A DNA stretch of 64,000 bases. Origin: JAENVU01 sp038250905. GTDB lineage: Bacteria > Actinomycetota > Acidimicrobiia > IMCC26256 > JAENVU01. Below, one piece after another: positions 21,540-29,961 of this stretch. The first letter of the stretch is position 1. Every line of letters starts with the position of its first letter. Made by a program: the position numbers and the translations under genes. The notes beneath the pieces are model-generated. The model did not search any database. It was not told the DNA's origin and saw nothing but the letters and a program-made list of their open reading frames with translations. The stretch covers positions 1-64,000 of the forward strand of contig JBBSBV010000016.1 in NCBI GenBank assembly GCA_038250905.1, written 5' to 3'.

Positions 21540-23438
21540 TCAGTCCTCCGCCGTTCCGGGTTCGATGCCCCAGGCATAGACGCCGAAGAGGAGCACGATC
21601 ACACCGGGGACGGCGAGCCACGGCTGCTTGAACACGGCCGCGTACCCGAGGATGGGCAGGCCGAGCGCCAGGATGAGCGGGAAGAAGGACGGCGACGGCA
21701 GGTGGATGCCGTGTCCGTCACCGTGGCTGACCCCGTCGTCGGATCCACCGGCCGGGAGGCGCACCAGGCGACCCTCCTCGTCCTCGGTGTACTTGCGGTG
21801 CCAGAAGTCGTCGGCCGCGTGCACCTCGGGGATCTCGGCGAAGTTGTACTCGGGGGTGGGCGACGGGATCGACCACTCGAGCGTGCGGCCGTCCCACGGG
21901 TCGGCGCCCGCGACCTCGCCGCGCAACGCGGTCTTGAACACGTTGAGCAGGAACACCGCGACCGACAGTGCGATGACGAACGCGCCGATGGTGGCGAGTT
22001 GGTTCCCGAGGTCCCAACCCATGTGCGGCGCGTAGGTGTAGGTACGGCGGGGCTGACCCTCGAGGCCGAGGAAGTGCATCGGGAAGAACGTGAGGTTGAA
22101 CCCGATGAGCATCAGCCAGAAGTTGAGCTTGCCGATGCGGTCGTCGAGCAGCCGGCCGAAGAACTTCGGCCACCAGTAGTAGAAGCCACCGAAGATCGCG
22201 AACACCAGACCACCGAAGAGCACGTAGTGAAAGTGGGCCACGACGTAATAGGTGTCGGTCTGTTGCGTGTCGGCGGGAACGATCGAGTGCGTGACGCCCG
22301 AGAGGCCGCCGATGGTGAACATCGCGATGAACCCGAGCGAGAACAACATCGGGGTGGTGAGTTTGAGCGAGCCGCCCCAGACGGTTCCCATCCAGTTGAA
22401 GATCTTCACGCCGGTCGGGATGGCGATGAGCATCGTCGAGAGTCCGAACGCGGTCTGGGCAACCGGCCCGAGCCCGGTGGCGAACATGTGGTGCGCCCAC
22501 ACACCCCAGCCGAGGAAGCCGATCGCGATCCCCGAGAAGATGACCACCGAGCGGCCGAAGAGCGGCTTGCGGGAGAACACGGGCAGCGTCTCGGAGACGA
22601 TGCCCATCCCGGGCAGGATGAGGATGTACACCTCGGGATGGCCGAACAGCCAGAAGAGATGCTGGTAGAGCAGCGGATCACCGCCGGCGGCCGCGACGAA
22701 GAAGTTCGTCGAGAAGTTGCGGTCGAAGAAGACCATGATCAGCGCCGCGGTGACGGCGGGCATCGCGAACACGGTGAGAAAGGCCGTGACCAGCATCATC
22801 CAGACGAACACCGGCATGCGCATGAGCGTCATTCCCGGCGCGCGCATGTTGAGGATGGTGACCACGAAGTTCACACCCGAGGTCACCGATCCGATACCGA
22901 GCATCACCAGCCCGACGGCCCAGAAGTCGGGACCGTGGCCGGGCAGCGCACCACCGGTGAGCGGGGTGCTGGTCAGCGGCGTGTAACCGAACCAACCACC
23001 GTTCGGCGCGCCGCCGAGGACGAACCCGGAGTACATGAACAGACCGCCGAGGGCGAACACCCAGAAGCCGAACATGTTGAGCCGCGGGAACGCAACGTCG
23101 CGCGCCCCGATCTGCAGCGGGATCAGATAGTTCCCGAACGCCGTCGCGAGCGGCATACCGACGAGGAAGACCATCGTCGTGCCGTGCATCGTGAACAGGG
23201 TGTTGTACTGGCTGGCAGTCAACACCATGCCGTTCGGACCCGCCAGCTGAAGGCGGATCAGCAATGCCTCGATGCCGGCGATGAGGAAGAAGACGAGCGC
23301 GAGACCGCCGTAGAGGATCCCGATCTTCTTGTGGTCGACCGTGGTCCACCACGACCAGAAGCCGTGGGTGGACTTCGGCCGACGCAGGAGTCCACGGGGC
23401 GGTCCGATCGCGGCCGGGACCGTCGTCGTCGTCGTCAT
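21540..23438 (-). CDS. ctaD: Cytochrome c oxidase subunit I
   Basis: A 632-aa catalytic subunit of an aa3/caa3-type heme-copper oxidase, which reduces O2 to water and pumps protons. FTMHGTTMVFL holds a heme a ligand. WLFGHPEVYILILPG has the His-Tyr pair of CuB and the helix VI Glu. HHMFATG provides further CuB ligands, and YYVVAHFHYVLFGG the heme ligands. The pattern is the A-type family. The C-terminus is extended by a soluble stretch and two extra membrane helices (FFPLILALGLPILGYAAVF and WLAVPGVIVLLFGVYAWGI). The start is ATG (MTTTTTVP). Confidence 0.97.
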   Translation of the reverse strand: MTTTTTVPAAIGPPRGLLRRPKSTHGFWSWWTTVDHKKIGILYGGLALVFFLIAGIEALLIRLQLAGPNGMVLTASQYNTLFTMHGTTMVFLVGMPLATAFGNYLIPLQIGARDVAFPRLNMFGFWVFALGGLFMYSGFVLGGAPNGGWFGYTPLTSTPLTGGALPGHGPDFWAVGLVMLGIGSVTSGVNFVVTILNMRAPGMTLMRMPVFVWMMLVTAFLTVFAMPAVTAALIMVFFDRNFSTNFFVAAAGGDPLLYQHLFWLFGHPEVYILILPGMGIVSETLPVFSRKPLFGRSVVIFSGIAIGFLGWGVWAHHMFATGLGPVAQTAFGLSTMLIAIPTGVKIFNWMGTVWGGSLKLTTPMLFSLGFIAMFTIGGLSGVTHSIVPADTQQTDTYYVVAHFHYVLFGGLVFAIFGGFYYWWPKFFGRLLDDRIGKLNFWLMLIGFNLTFFPMHFLGLEGQPRRTYTYAPHMGWDLGNQLATIGAFVIALSVAVFLLNVFKTALRGEVAGADPWDGRTLEWSIPSPTPEYNFAEIPEVHAADDFWHRKYTEDEEGRLVRLPAGGSDDGVSHGDGHGIHLPSPSFFPLILALGLPILGYAAVFKQPWLAVPGVIVLLFGVYAWGIEPGTAED

Positions 23439-23463
23439 CGGCGTGCTCCCTTGCTCTGGTGCA

Positions 23464-24594
23464 CTACTTCTCTCCCATGAGGTACGTGACGATCTTGTCG
23501 GCGTCGTCAGACGTCATCGTCTTCTGACCGTGCGGCGTGTTCTTCGTGAACGACGGCATCCCGACACAGGTGGCCGGAGGCGGAAGCCGGCAGTCCTTCG
23601 ACTGCATCGCGACCTCGCCCGGCGCATTCATGATCCACCGCTTCAGGTTGGCCGCGTTCAGTTCGAGCGAGCCACCCGCGAAGGTCGAACGGTCGGCGAG
23701 GTGGGTCAGGTTCGGGCCGTACGGCTGCTGCTTCGAATCGTTGAAGACGTGGCAGTTGGTGCAGCCGTAGGTCTTGCCCGTGAGGGTGGCGATCTCACCC
23801 GTGTACGGCTGGGCCGGACCACCGGCGATCTTGTCCCGCCACTTCACCCAGTCGGCCATGGGCTCCGCGATGACACGGAAGCGCATCCTGGCGTGGGAGA
23901 GCCCGCAGTACTCGGCGCAGGCCCCGAGGTAGGTGCCCGGCTTGGACGCCTCGAGCGTGAGGTGGTTCGAGCGGGCCGGCATGACGTCTTTCTTGCCGTT
24001 CAGCTCGGGGACCCAGAACGAGTGGATGACGTCGTACGCGTGGAGCGCGACATCGACTTTGGTGCCGACCGGGATGTGCAGTTCGGTCGAGGTGGTGATC
24101 ATGCCCTTGGTGACCTTCGAGCTGTAGTTCACCTGCGTCGAGGCCGGCACCAGGTGCTGCTTCGGGAGTTGGAACTGCCACCACCACTGCTTGCCGACGA
24201 CGTCGACCTTGAGCACGTTCGGGCCGACCGGCCGTTCGGCGAGGTCCCAGATGGTGGAGACGGTGGGGACCGCGACGACGGCGAGGATCAGCGCGGGAAC
24301 GATCGTCCAGCCGATCTCGAGCGCGGTGTGGCCGTGGATCTGCTTCGGGTTGTCCGGCTTGCCTTCGCGGGCCCGGAAGCGGATCGCCATGAAGATGGTG
24401 GCACCGATCACCAGGATCCCGATGACGATGGCCACCCCGAGGATCGGGATGAACAGGTCACGGATCTCCTGCGCCGCGGGACCGTGCGGCTTCAGGGAGT
24501 TCTGCTTGTTGTCGCTCCCGCCGCACGCGGCCAGAAGGATGGTCAGTCCTGCGAGCAGGAGCGGCGCGGCAATGCGCCTCTTGGGATGCCTCAT
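23464..24594 (-). CDS. ctaC: Cytochrome c oxidase subunit II with fused cytochrome c domain
   Basis: A 376-aa protein starting at ATG 24594. The frame is open 20 codons further upstream, but the signal peptide begins here. A lipoprotein signal ends at C24 (ILLAACGG). Two membrane hairpin helices follow, then the CuA domain: a His in VIHSFWVPEL and the CAEYCGLSHARM cluster supply the ligands. A C-terminal cytochrome c domain (CTNCH heme site, Met in GMPSF) makes this a caa3-type subunit, able to take electrons without a separate soluble cytochrome. It is the first gene of the leftward operon; the 185-bp upstream gap should hold the promoter. Confidence 0.96.
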   Translation of the reverse strand: MRHPKRRIAAPLLLAGLTILLAACGGSDNKQNSLKPHGPAAQEIRDLFIPILGVAIVIGILVIGATIFMAIRFRAREGKPDNPKQIHGHTALEIGWTIVPALILAVVAVPTVSTIWDLAERPVGPNVLKVDVVGKQWWWQFQLPKQHLVPASTQVNYSSKVTKGMITTSTELHIPVGTKVDVALHAYDVIHSFWVPELNGKKDVMPARSNHLTLEASKPGTYLGACAEYCGLSHARMRFRVIAEPMADWVKWRDKIAGGPAQPYTGEIATLTGKTYGCTNCHVFNDSKQQPYGPNLTHLADRSTFAGGSLELNAANLKRWIMNAPGEVAMQSKDCRLPPPATCVGMPSFTKNTPHGQKTMTSDDADKIVTYLMGEK

Positions 24595-24709
24595 GCCGTC
24601 GTCCCCACGCGTACCGGTCCGAGGGCCCGCGCCCCCGAATCCGTCCCCGGCCACGTGGCGGCGACTCTATCCTCGCCCGAAACACGCGAAGCAACTCAAC
24701 GCGTTCCTG

Positions 24710-24727
24710 CCGGCAAGGTTTTGCCGG
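24710..24727 (-). terminator. Small perfect hairpin downstream of era
   Basis: CCGGCAA-GGTT-TTGCCGG is a perfect 7-bp inverted repeat 53 nt past the era stop, between era and the oxidase operon. There is no clear T tract, so intrinsic termination is doubtful; it could be a weak or factor-dependent terminator. Confidence 0.3.
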
Positions 24728-24779
24728 GGTCCTGGTCAGCGCCCCGCCCACGACTCGAGCGGCTCGTGCTCGCCGTGGG

Positions 24780-25718
24780 TCAGAGACCGAGACGGTCGAG
24801 GGCATGCGCCCGCCGCTGCCACTCCTTGTCCACCTTCACGGTGGTCTCCAGGTAGACCCGGGCGCCGAAGAGGCGCTCGAGTTCGTGGCGGGCAGCCGTG
24901 CCGGCGTCGCGGATCACCGCGCCCCCCTTGCCGATCACGATCCCCTTCTGCGAATCCCGCTCGACCCGGACCACGGCGCGATACCGCAGGATCGGATCGG
25001 TCTCCTCGGAACTCGTCGCTTCCTCCGGGTCGTCGAGGCCTTCCTCGTCGAGCGACTCGGCGGTCACCATGATCGAGTGCGGGAGTTCCTCGCGTGCCAC
25101 CGCGAGCAGTTTCTCCCGGAGCAGTTCGGCGACGAGGGTGGTCTCGGGCTGATCGGAGACCACGCCGTCCGGGTAGTACATCGGTCCCTCGGGCATGTGG
25201 ACCAGGAGTTCGGCGAGCAGGATGTCGACGCCCGCCCCCGTCTTCGCGGACACCGGTACGTAGGCGTCGAAATCGCCCAGGTCGGCGCCGGCGATCGCGA
25301 GTTGTCCGCCGATCTCGTCCGGCGTCGCGATGTCGACCTTGTTGACGACGAGGATCTTCGGCGTCGTGGTCCGACCGACGAGATCGGCGATGAACCGGTC
25401 CCCCGGCCCGACCTTCGCGTTGGCCTCGATCAGCAGACAGACCACGTCCACCTCGCCGAGGGTGGCCACCGACCGTTCGTTGCACCGCTCCCCCAAGAGG
25501 GTGCGGGGCCGGTGGATCCCGGGGGTGTCGAGCAGGACGATCTGGGAGTCGGGCGCGGTCCGGACGCCGCGGATCTGGGTACGGGTCGTCTGGGGCGCAG
25601 CCGAGACGATCGAGACCTTGGTCCCGACGAGTTGGTTGACCAACGTCGACTTGCCCACGTTCGGTCGGCCCACCAGCGAGACGAACCCGGAGCGGAATGC
25701 CGGGACGGGATCGGTCAT
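24780..25718 (-). CDS. era: GTPase Era
   Basis: A 312-aa GTPase that binds 16S rRNA near its 3' end and helps assemble the 30S subunit. The G domain shows G1 GRPNVGKST, G3 DTPGIH and G4 NKVD. The C-terminal KH domain has the GKGG loop (KGIVIGKGGAVIRDAGTAAR). The true start is the ATG at 25718, preceded by a strong AGGAGG Shine-Dalgarno; the frame is open further upstream inside the hlyC-like gene. It ends the phoH-ybeY-hlyC-era run. The insertion DEEGLDDPEEATSSEETD before the KH domain is acidic and longer than usual. Confidence 0.96.
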   Translation of the reverse strand: MTDPVPAFRSGFVSLVGRPNVGKSTLVNQLVGTKVSIVSAAPQTTRTQIRGVRTAPDSQIVLLDTPGIHRPRTLLGERCNERSVATLGEVDVVCLLIEANAKVGPGDRFIADLVGRTTTPKILVVNKVDIATPDEIGGQLAIAGADLGDFDAYVPVSAKTGAGVDILLAELLVHMPEGPMYYPDGVVSDQPETTLVAELLREKLLAVAREELPHSIMVTAESLDEEGLDDPEEATSSEETDPILRYRAVVRVERDSQKGIVIGKGGAVIRDAGTAARHELERLFGARVYLETTVKVDKEWQRRAHALDRLGL

Positions 25719-25761
25719 GGCTTGTCCTCCTGGTCCTGCGACCGGGCCGGAACGGGATCGC

Positions 25762-27039
25762 TCACGCGGTGTCGGCCGAGACCGCGTCGTCCGACGCGTC
25801 GGCATCGGTCGCCGGGAGGACGGGAACGATCGAGACCAAGGCGATCCGGCGGCCGTCGACGCGTTCGGTACGGAACTCGAGTCCCTGGAAGCGGACGGTC
25901 TCGTCGGCCTCGGGGACGTGACCGAGCAGGTTGAAGACCAGCCCACCGACGGTGTCCCACTCCTCGTCGGGCAGCTCGATCCCGAGTGCTTCGCTGACCT
26001 CGTCGATCGAGGTCCGGCCCGGCGCCCGAATGCCACCACCGGGCAGGTGCTCGACGCCGGGCGAGTCGGTGTCGTACTCGTCGGCGATCTCACCGACGAT
26101 CTCCTCGAGCAGGTCCTCCATCGTCACGAGTCCGGCGGTACCGCCGTATTCGTCCACGACGATCGCCATGTGGAACTTCTCGGTCTGCATCTCGCGGAGC
26201 AGCTCGGCGACCCGCTTCGACTCGGGGACGAACACCGCGTCGCGCACGACGATGCGCACCGATTGGCTCCCGGCACCGGCCCGGGCCTGCTGCACGAGGT
26301 CCTTGAGGTACACGAGCCCGACGATGTTGTCGGTCGAGTCCTCGTAACAGGGAATGCGCGAGTACCCGGCGTCGATGGCCTGGGTGATGGCGTCCTCGAC
26401 CATGGCGTCGGCTTCGACCGCGACCATGTCGGGCCGCGGCTGCATCACCTCGCGGACCACGGTGTCGCCGAACTCGAAGATCGAGTGGATCAACCGGCGT
26501 TCTTCGCGTTCGATCGCCTGTTCGTCGGCCGCGACGTCTGCCATCGTGCGCAGGTCCTCCTCGGTCACGAACGGCCCCTGCTTCAGTCCGCGTCCGGGGA
26601 GCAGCACATTCGCGAGACCGATAAGCCCGCGTGAGAGCAGTCGCAACGGCGGGAAGTTCGAGATCGCCCACAGGAACGGCGTGAGCGCCAGCGCGGCGCG
26701 GTCCGAGTGCTGGATCGCATAGGTCTTCGGCGCGACCTCGCCGATCACGAAGTACACGACGATCTGGATGACGAGTCCGAAGACGAGACCGGCGCTGCCG
26801 AACGCGCCTTCGAGCACCACGCCGAGCAGTGAGGCACTCGTCATCTGGCACACGAGGATCAGGAGCAGCACGACGTTCAACGTGCGCTCGGGTCGCTCCA
26901 GCATCTGCGCGAGCCGGGCCGCACTCTTGCGACCCTCCTCCTCGAGCGAGAGCGCGCGGATCCGGCTCATGCGCGTGAACGCGGTCTCGGCCCCCGCGAG
27001 CAGAATCGAAAACAGGAACAGGACGATGACGGCCGCCAC
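25762..27039 (-). CDS. HlyC/CorC (CNNM-like) family membrane protein
   Basis: A 425-aa protein with an N-terminal DUF21/CNNM membrane domain (helices such as VIVLFLFSILLAGAETAF and VVLLLILVCQMTSASLLGVVL). A pair of CBS domains follows (about residues 200-320, including VMQPRPDMVAVEADAMVEDAI and AIVVDEYGGTAGLVTMEDLLEEIVGEI). A C-terminal CorC_HlyC domain closes it. Relatives are linked to magnesium or cobalt efflux. The older name hemolysin C is misleading. The start is GTG at 27039, 20 nt after ybeY. Confidence 0.92.
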   Translation of the reverse strand: MAAVIVLFLFSILLAGAETAFTRMSRIRALSLEEEGRKSAARLAQMLERPERTLNVVLLLILVCQMTSASLLGVVLEGAFGSAGLVFGLVIQIVVYFVIGEVAPKTYAIQHSDRAALALTPFLWAISNFPPLRLLSRGLIGLANVLLPGRGLKQGPFVTEEDLRTMADVAADEQAIEREERRLIHSIFEFGDTVVREVMQPRPDMVAVEADAMVEDAITQAIDAGYSRIPCYEDSTDNIVGLVYLKDLVQQARAGAGSQSVRIVVRDAVFVPESKRVAELLREMQTEKFHMAIVVDEYGGTAGLVTMEDLLEEIVGEIADEYDTDSPGVEHLPGGGIRAPGRTSIDEVSEALGIELPDEEWDTVGGLVFNLLGHVPEADETVRFQGLEFRTERVDGRRIALVSIVPVLPATDADASDDAVSADTA

Positions 27040-27059
27040 GATGGCGCCGTCGCGTCCGC

Positions 27060-27572
27060 TCAGCGGGCCGCCTCCTGCTCACGGAACAACGCCAGGAGTT
27101 CGCGCTCGCGCTGCTTCATCCTCGCGGTTTCGTCGGGCTCGGCATGGTCGTAGTTGAGCAGATGCAACACGCCGTGCACGACCAGGAGCGCCAGCTCCTC
27201 GTCGAGGGTGGAACCGTGCTCGGGGGCCTGGGCCTGAGCTACCACCGGGCACACCACCACGTCGCCGATGATCGTCGGCGGCTCGGCCGCCTCCGCCGGC
27301 GCGCCAGGGCCGCGGCCACCCTGGTCGGGCTGACGGCCGGGCAGTACCAGGTCGTCGTCCATCGGGAACGCCAGCACGTCGGTGGGGCCGTCGCCGCCGA
27401 GAAATTTCTCGTTCAACTCGGCGATCGTGGTCCGGTCGACGAAGAGCAGCGAGAGTTCGGCGGTCCCGGGGACGCGCTCGGCTTCGACGACACACCGCGC
27501 CAATCGCACCCATCGGGCGAGATCGACGGACACGTCGCTCTGCTCGTCGCTACCGAAGACCGAGAGTGCCAT
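27060..27572 (-). CDS. ybeY: Endoribonuclease YbeY
   Basis: A 170-aa metal-dependent RNase involved in 16S rRNA 3'-end maturation and ribosome quality control. The zinc motif is complete: HGVLHLLNYDH (H-x3-H-x5-H). FLGGDGPTDVLAFPMDDD is the other family signature. An insertion of about 25 residues rich in Gly, Pro and Ala lies between these motifs. Its ATG overlaps the phoH stop (TGATG), so the two are probably co-translated. Confidence 0.95.
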   Translation of the reverse strand: MALSVFGSDEQSDVSVDLARWVRLARCVVEAERVPGTAELSLLFVDRTTIAELNEKFLGGDGPTDVLAFPMDDDLVLPGRQPDQGGRGPGAPAEAAEPPTIIGDVVVCPVVAQAQAPEHGSTLDEELALLVVHGVLHLLNYDHAEPDETARMKQRERELLALFREQEAAR

Positions 27573-28525
27573 CAGGTGTGGGTCGCGTAGGCGTCGACGA
27601 TGTCCGCGACGATTCGGTGGCGGACGACATCGCGCGAGCCGAGATCGACGAACGCGAGTCCGTCGATCCCTTCGAGGATCTTGCGCACCGCGAGCAGCCC
27701 CGATCCGCCGCGTCCCTCGGGGAGGTCGATCTGGGTGACGTCGCCGGTCACCACGATCTTGGATCCGAAGCCGAGCCGGGTCAGGAACATCTTCATCTGT
27801 TCGGCGGTCGTGTTCTGCGCCTCGTCGAGGATGATGAACGAATCGTTGAGCGTGCGACCGCGCATGTACGCCAACGGCGCGACCTCGATCACGCCTTTCT
27901 CCATCAACCGCGCGACCGCCTCGGGGTCGAGCATGTCGTACAGCGCGTCGTACAACGGGCGCAGGTAGGGGTCGACCTTCGCGAGCATGTCGCCGGGGAG
28001 GAACCCGAGTCGTTCGCCCGCCTCGACCGCGGGACGGGTGAGGATGATGCGGTTCACCGACTTGCTCTGCAACGCCTGCACCGCGAGTGCGACCGCGAGG
28101 TAGCTCTTGCCGGTGCCGGCCGGCCCGATGCCGAACGTGATCGTGTTGTCCCGTACCGCGTCGACGTAGCGCTTCTGGCCCGACGTCTTCGGGCGCACGC
28201 TCTTACGTCCGCGGACGACCTCGGTCGCGAGGACGTCACTCGGCTTCTGGTCCGCCTCGATCATCGCGATCGCGCGATCGACGCCGTCGCGGTCGAGGAC
28301 GTGGCCCCGTTCGACGAGCACGACCAGTTCCTCGAACAGCCGAGCGACCCGGGTGGTCGCGTCGGCGTCGCCCGACACGTTGATCTCGTTGCCCCGCACC
28401 AGGATCGACACGGGGAACGCAGCCTCGATGCGGCGCAACAGCTCGTCACGTTCGCCGAGGACGTTCACCATGAGGTGGTTGCCGGGGACGAGGACCTTGA
28501 CCTGAGCTGCGGTCGGGATATTCAC
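27572..28525 (-). CDS. phoH: PhoH-family ATPase
   Basis: A 317-aa P-loop protein. The Walker A is GPAGTGKSYLAVALAV and the Walker B region is DSFIILDEAQNTTAEQMKMFLTRLG, followed by GDVTQIDLP. The N-terminal portion (about residues 1-95) looks like a KH-type RNA-binding segment. PhoH proteins are thought to act in RNA metabolism, consistent with the fixed pairing with ybeY and era. The old phosphate-starvation name is not evidence for function here. Confidence 0.94.
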   Translation of the reverse strand: MNIPTAAQVKVLVPGNHLMVNVLGERDELLRRIEAAFPVSILVRGNEINVSGDADATTRVARLFEELVVLVERGHVLDRDGVDRAIAMIEADQKPSDVLATEVVRGRKSVRPKTSGQKRYVDAVRDNTITFGIGPAGTGKSYLAVALAVQALQSKSVNRIILTRPAVEAGERLGFLPGDMLAKVDPYLRPLYDALYDMLDPEAVARLMEKGVIEVAPLAYMRGRTLNDSFIILDEAQNTTAEQMKMFLTRLGFGSKIVVTGDVTQIDLPEGRGGSGLLAVRKILEGIDGLAFVDLGSRDVVRHRIVADIVDAYATHT

Positions 28526-28588
28526 GACCCGGTGAGGTTAGCGGTCGTCGTGCTCTCGGGGCAGGGGGTTACAGGATGCGGGATCAGC

Positions 28589-29074
28589 TCAACCCACTGC
28601 CACACCGGCGCGCAGGCCGAGTTCGTCGAGTCGGATTCCCAGCTCCTCGGGCCGGCGACCGAGGACGGCGGCGAGGACCCGGAGGTCGTCGCGCCGGATC
28701 GTCAGCAGGCGGCCGTTGAAGTCCTGGCGCTGGAGCTGGATGGTGGCCGCGTACCGGGACAGGACCGCGGCCTCGGGCTCGTCGAGCGCGTGCAGCTTCA
28801 CCAGATCGATCGTGAACCCAGAGTCGACGTCGCCGCTGTCGGTGAGGTTGATCTCGATGTCGAGATCGCGCGGCAGGAGTTGATCGGGCGGAACCTCGTA
28901 GATCTCGGACAGCCGCAGGAGCCGCGACACGGAGATCGCACGCTCACCACGTTCGTAGGCGCCGAGCACGCTGGCCTTGAACTCGTGGCCGGACCGCGCT
29001 TCCACATCGTGGAGCGACAGACCCTTCTGACGGCGGATCGCCCGCAAGCGCTCACCGACCTGTACGCCATTCAT
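28589..29074 (-). CDS. bldD: BldD-type transcriptional regulator
   Basis: A 161-aa protein matching BldD along its whole length. The N-terminal XRE-type HTH is RLRAIRRQKGLSLHDVEARS and GAYERGERAISVSRLLRL. The C-terminal domain has SRYAATIQLQRQDFNGRLLTIRRDDL. In Streptomyces, BldD represses developmental genes when two c-di-GMP dimers bind an RGD-x8-RxxD signature. Here the site reads R116-Q-D118-x8-R127-x-x-D130, keeping the charged residues but with Gln for Gly. This suggests c-di-GMP control may persist. A palindrome upstream may be its own operator. Confidence 0.9.
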   Translation of the reverse strand: MNGVQVGERLRAIRRQKGLSLHDVEARSGHEFKASVLGAYERGERAISVSRLLRLSEIYEVPPDQLLPRDLDIEINLTDSGDVDSGFTIDLVKLHALDEPEAAVLSRYAATIQLQRQDFNGRLLTIRRDDLRVLAAVLGRRPEELGIRLDELGLRAGVAVG

Positions 29075-29122
29075 CGGATAACAACTGCCCCCTACGAAAA
29101 GAATTTTCAGCCCCCGGAACGG

Positions 29123-29137
29123 CGTGACTATGTCACG
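29123..29137. promoter_or_regulatory. Palindrome upstream of bldD, possible autoregulatory site
   Basis: CGTGAC-TAT-GTCACG is a perfect 6-bp-arm palindrome 49 bp upstream of the bldD start, in the only intergenic space that can hold its promoter. It fits a GTGA-N5-TCAC pattern resembling described BldD boxes, and BldD controls its own gene in Streptomyces. The binding protein is inferred. Confidence 0.5.
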
Positions 29138-29198
29138 TTTCCCGGGCTACGTCGAACCTCGATGTCCGATATCGGCGCGGCGGCGTTCCGGACCGAAC

Positions 29199-29945
29199 TC
29201 AGTGGCGCCGCACCGTGCCGAGCGCAGACGCGACCGCGATCGGTGCCGTCACCGACCGCAGGACGTGCGGGCCCGTCGCGATACGAGGGGCGGAACCGAA
29301 CGACTCGAGTTCACCGGCGGTGAATCCCCCCTCGGGACCGATCGCCACACACCACTCATCCACTGGCGGCCAGTTGACCGGGTCGATCGGACCACCATCG
29401 CGATCGGCGACGAGCAGTCCGCCCCGGGCGGCCAGGGCGGCGACCGTCGCCGGCGCTTCGAGCACTGGTAGGCGGGCCCGATGGCACTGCACCGCCGCGG
29501 CCCGGAGCACGCGGTCGAGCCGTTCGTGGGCCCGTGCTCCTCGCGGGCCGTCCCATCGGACCACGCTGCGCTCGGTGACCAGCGGGATGATCCGGTCGAC
29601 GCCGATCTCGACCAGTTGATGGACCACCTCGGTGCCGTGATCTGATTTCGCGGGGGCGAAGGCGACGGCGATCCGGGGCGTCGCCGTGGGCTCCTCGCGG
29701 TGTGGGCCGGCCGGCACCACCGTCAGCGTCGCCTCCCCGCACGACTCGACCTCGCTCAGGTACCAGCGACCCGACCCGTCCGCGACCACGATCCGCTCCC
29801 CCACACCGATCCGCCGGACCCGCTGGAGGTGGTGCCCGTCCGGGCCCGAGATCACACGCGCTCCGTCGTGGTCCGACCGGTCGTAGTCGTCGACGATCAC
29901 GAGTGCGGTCGCGGGTGCGGCCGCCGCCCACCCGACCTCGGTCAT
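29199..29945 (-). CDS. rsmE: 16S rRNA m3U1498 methyltransferase RsmE
   Basis: A 248-aa SPOUT-class methyltransferase using S-adenosylmethionine to modify U1498 of 16S rRNA. The start is ATG 29945; the frame extends upstream into dnaJ, which is not used. The N-terminal PUA-like domain contains GHHLQRVRRIGVGERIVVADGSG. The C-terminal knot shows AIGPEGGFTAGELESF and LRSVTAPIAVASALG. It follows dnaJ by 16 nt, the usual hrcA-dnaJ-rsmE order of many Gram-positive bacteria. Confidence 0.94.
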   Translation of the reverse strand: MTEVGWAAAAPATALVIVDDYDRSDHDGARVISGPDGHHLQRVRRIGVGERIVVADGSGRWYLSEVESCGEATLTVVPAGPHREEPTATPRIAVAFAPAKSDHGTEVVHQLVEIGVDRIIPLVTERSVVRWDGPRGARAHERLDRVLRAAAVQCHRARLPVLEAPATVAALAARGGLLVADRDGGPIDPVNWPPVDEWCVAIGPEGGFTAGELESFGSAPRIATGPHVLRSVTAPIAVASALGTVRRH

Positions 29946-29961
29946 GCTCCGGGACTGAACA

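Noticed and set aside
20889..23480. An 863-codon plus-strand open frame opposite ctaD and ctaE
   Set aside because: Composition is the same antisense pattern; the minus strand carries complete oxidase subunits with all metal ligands.
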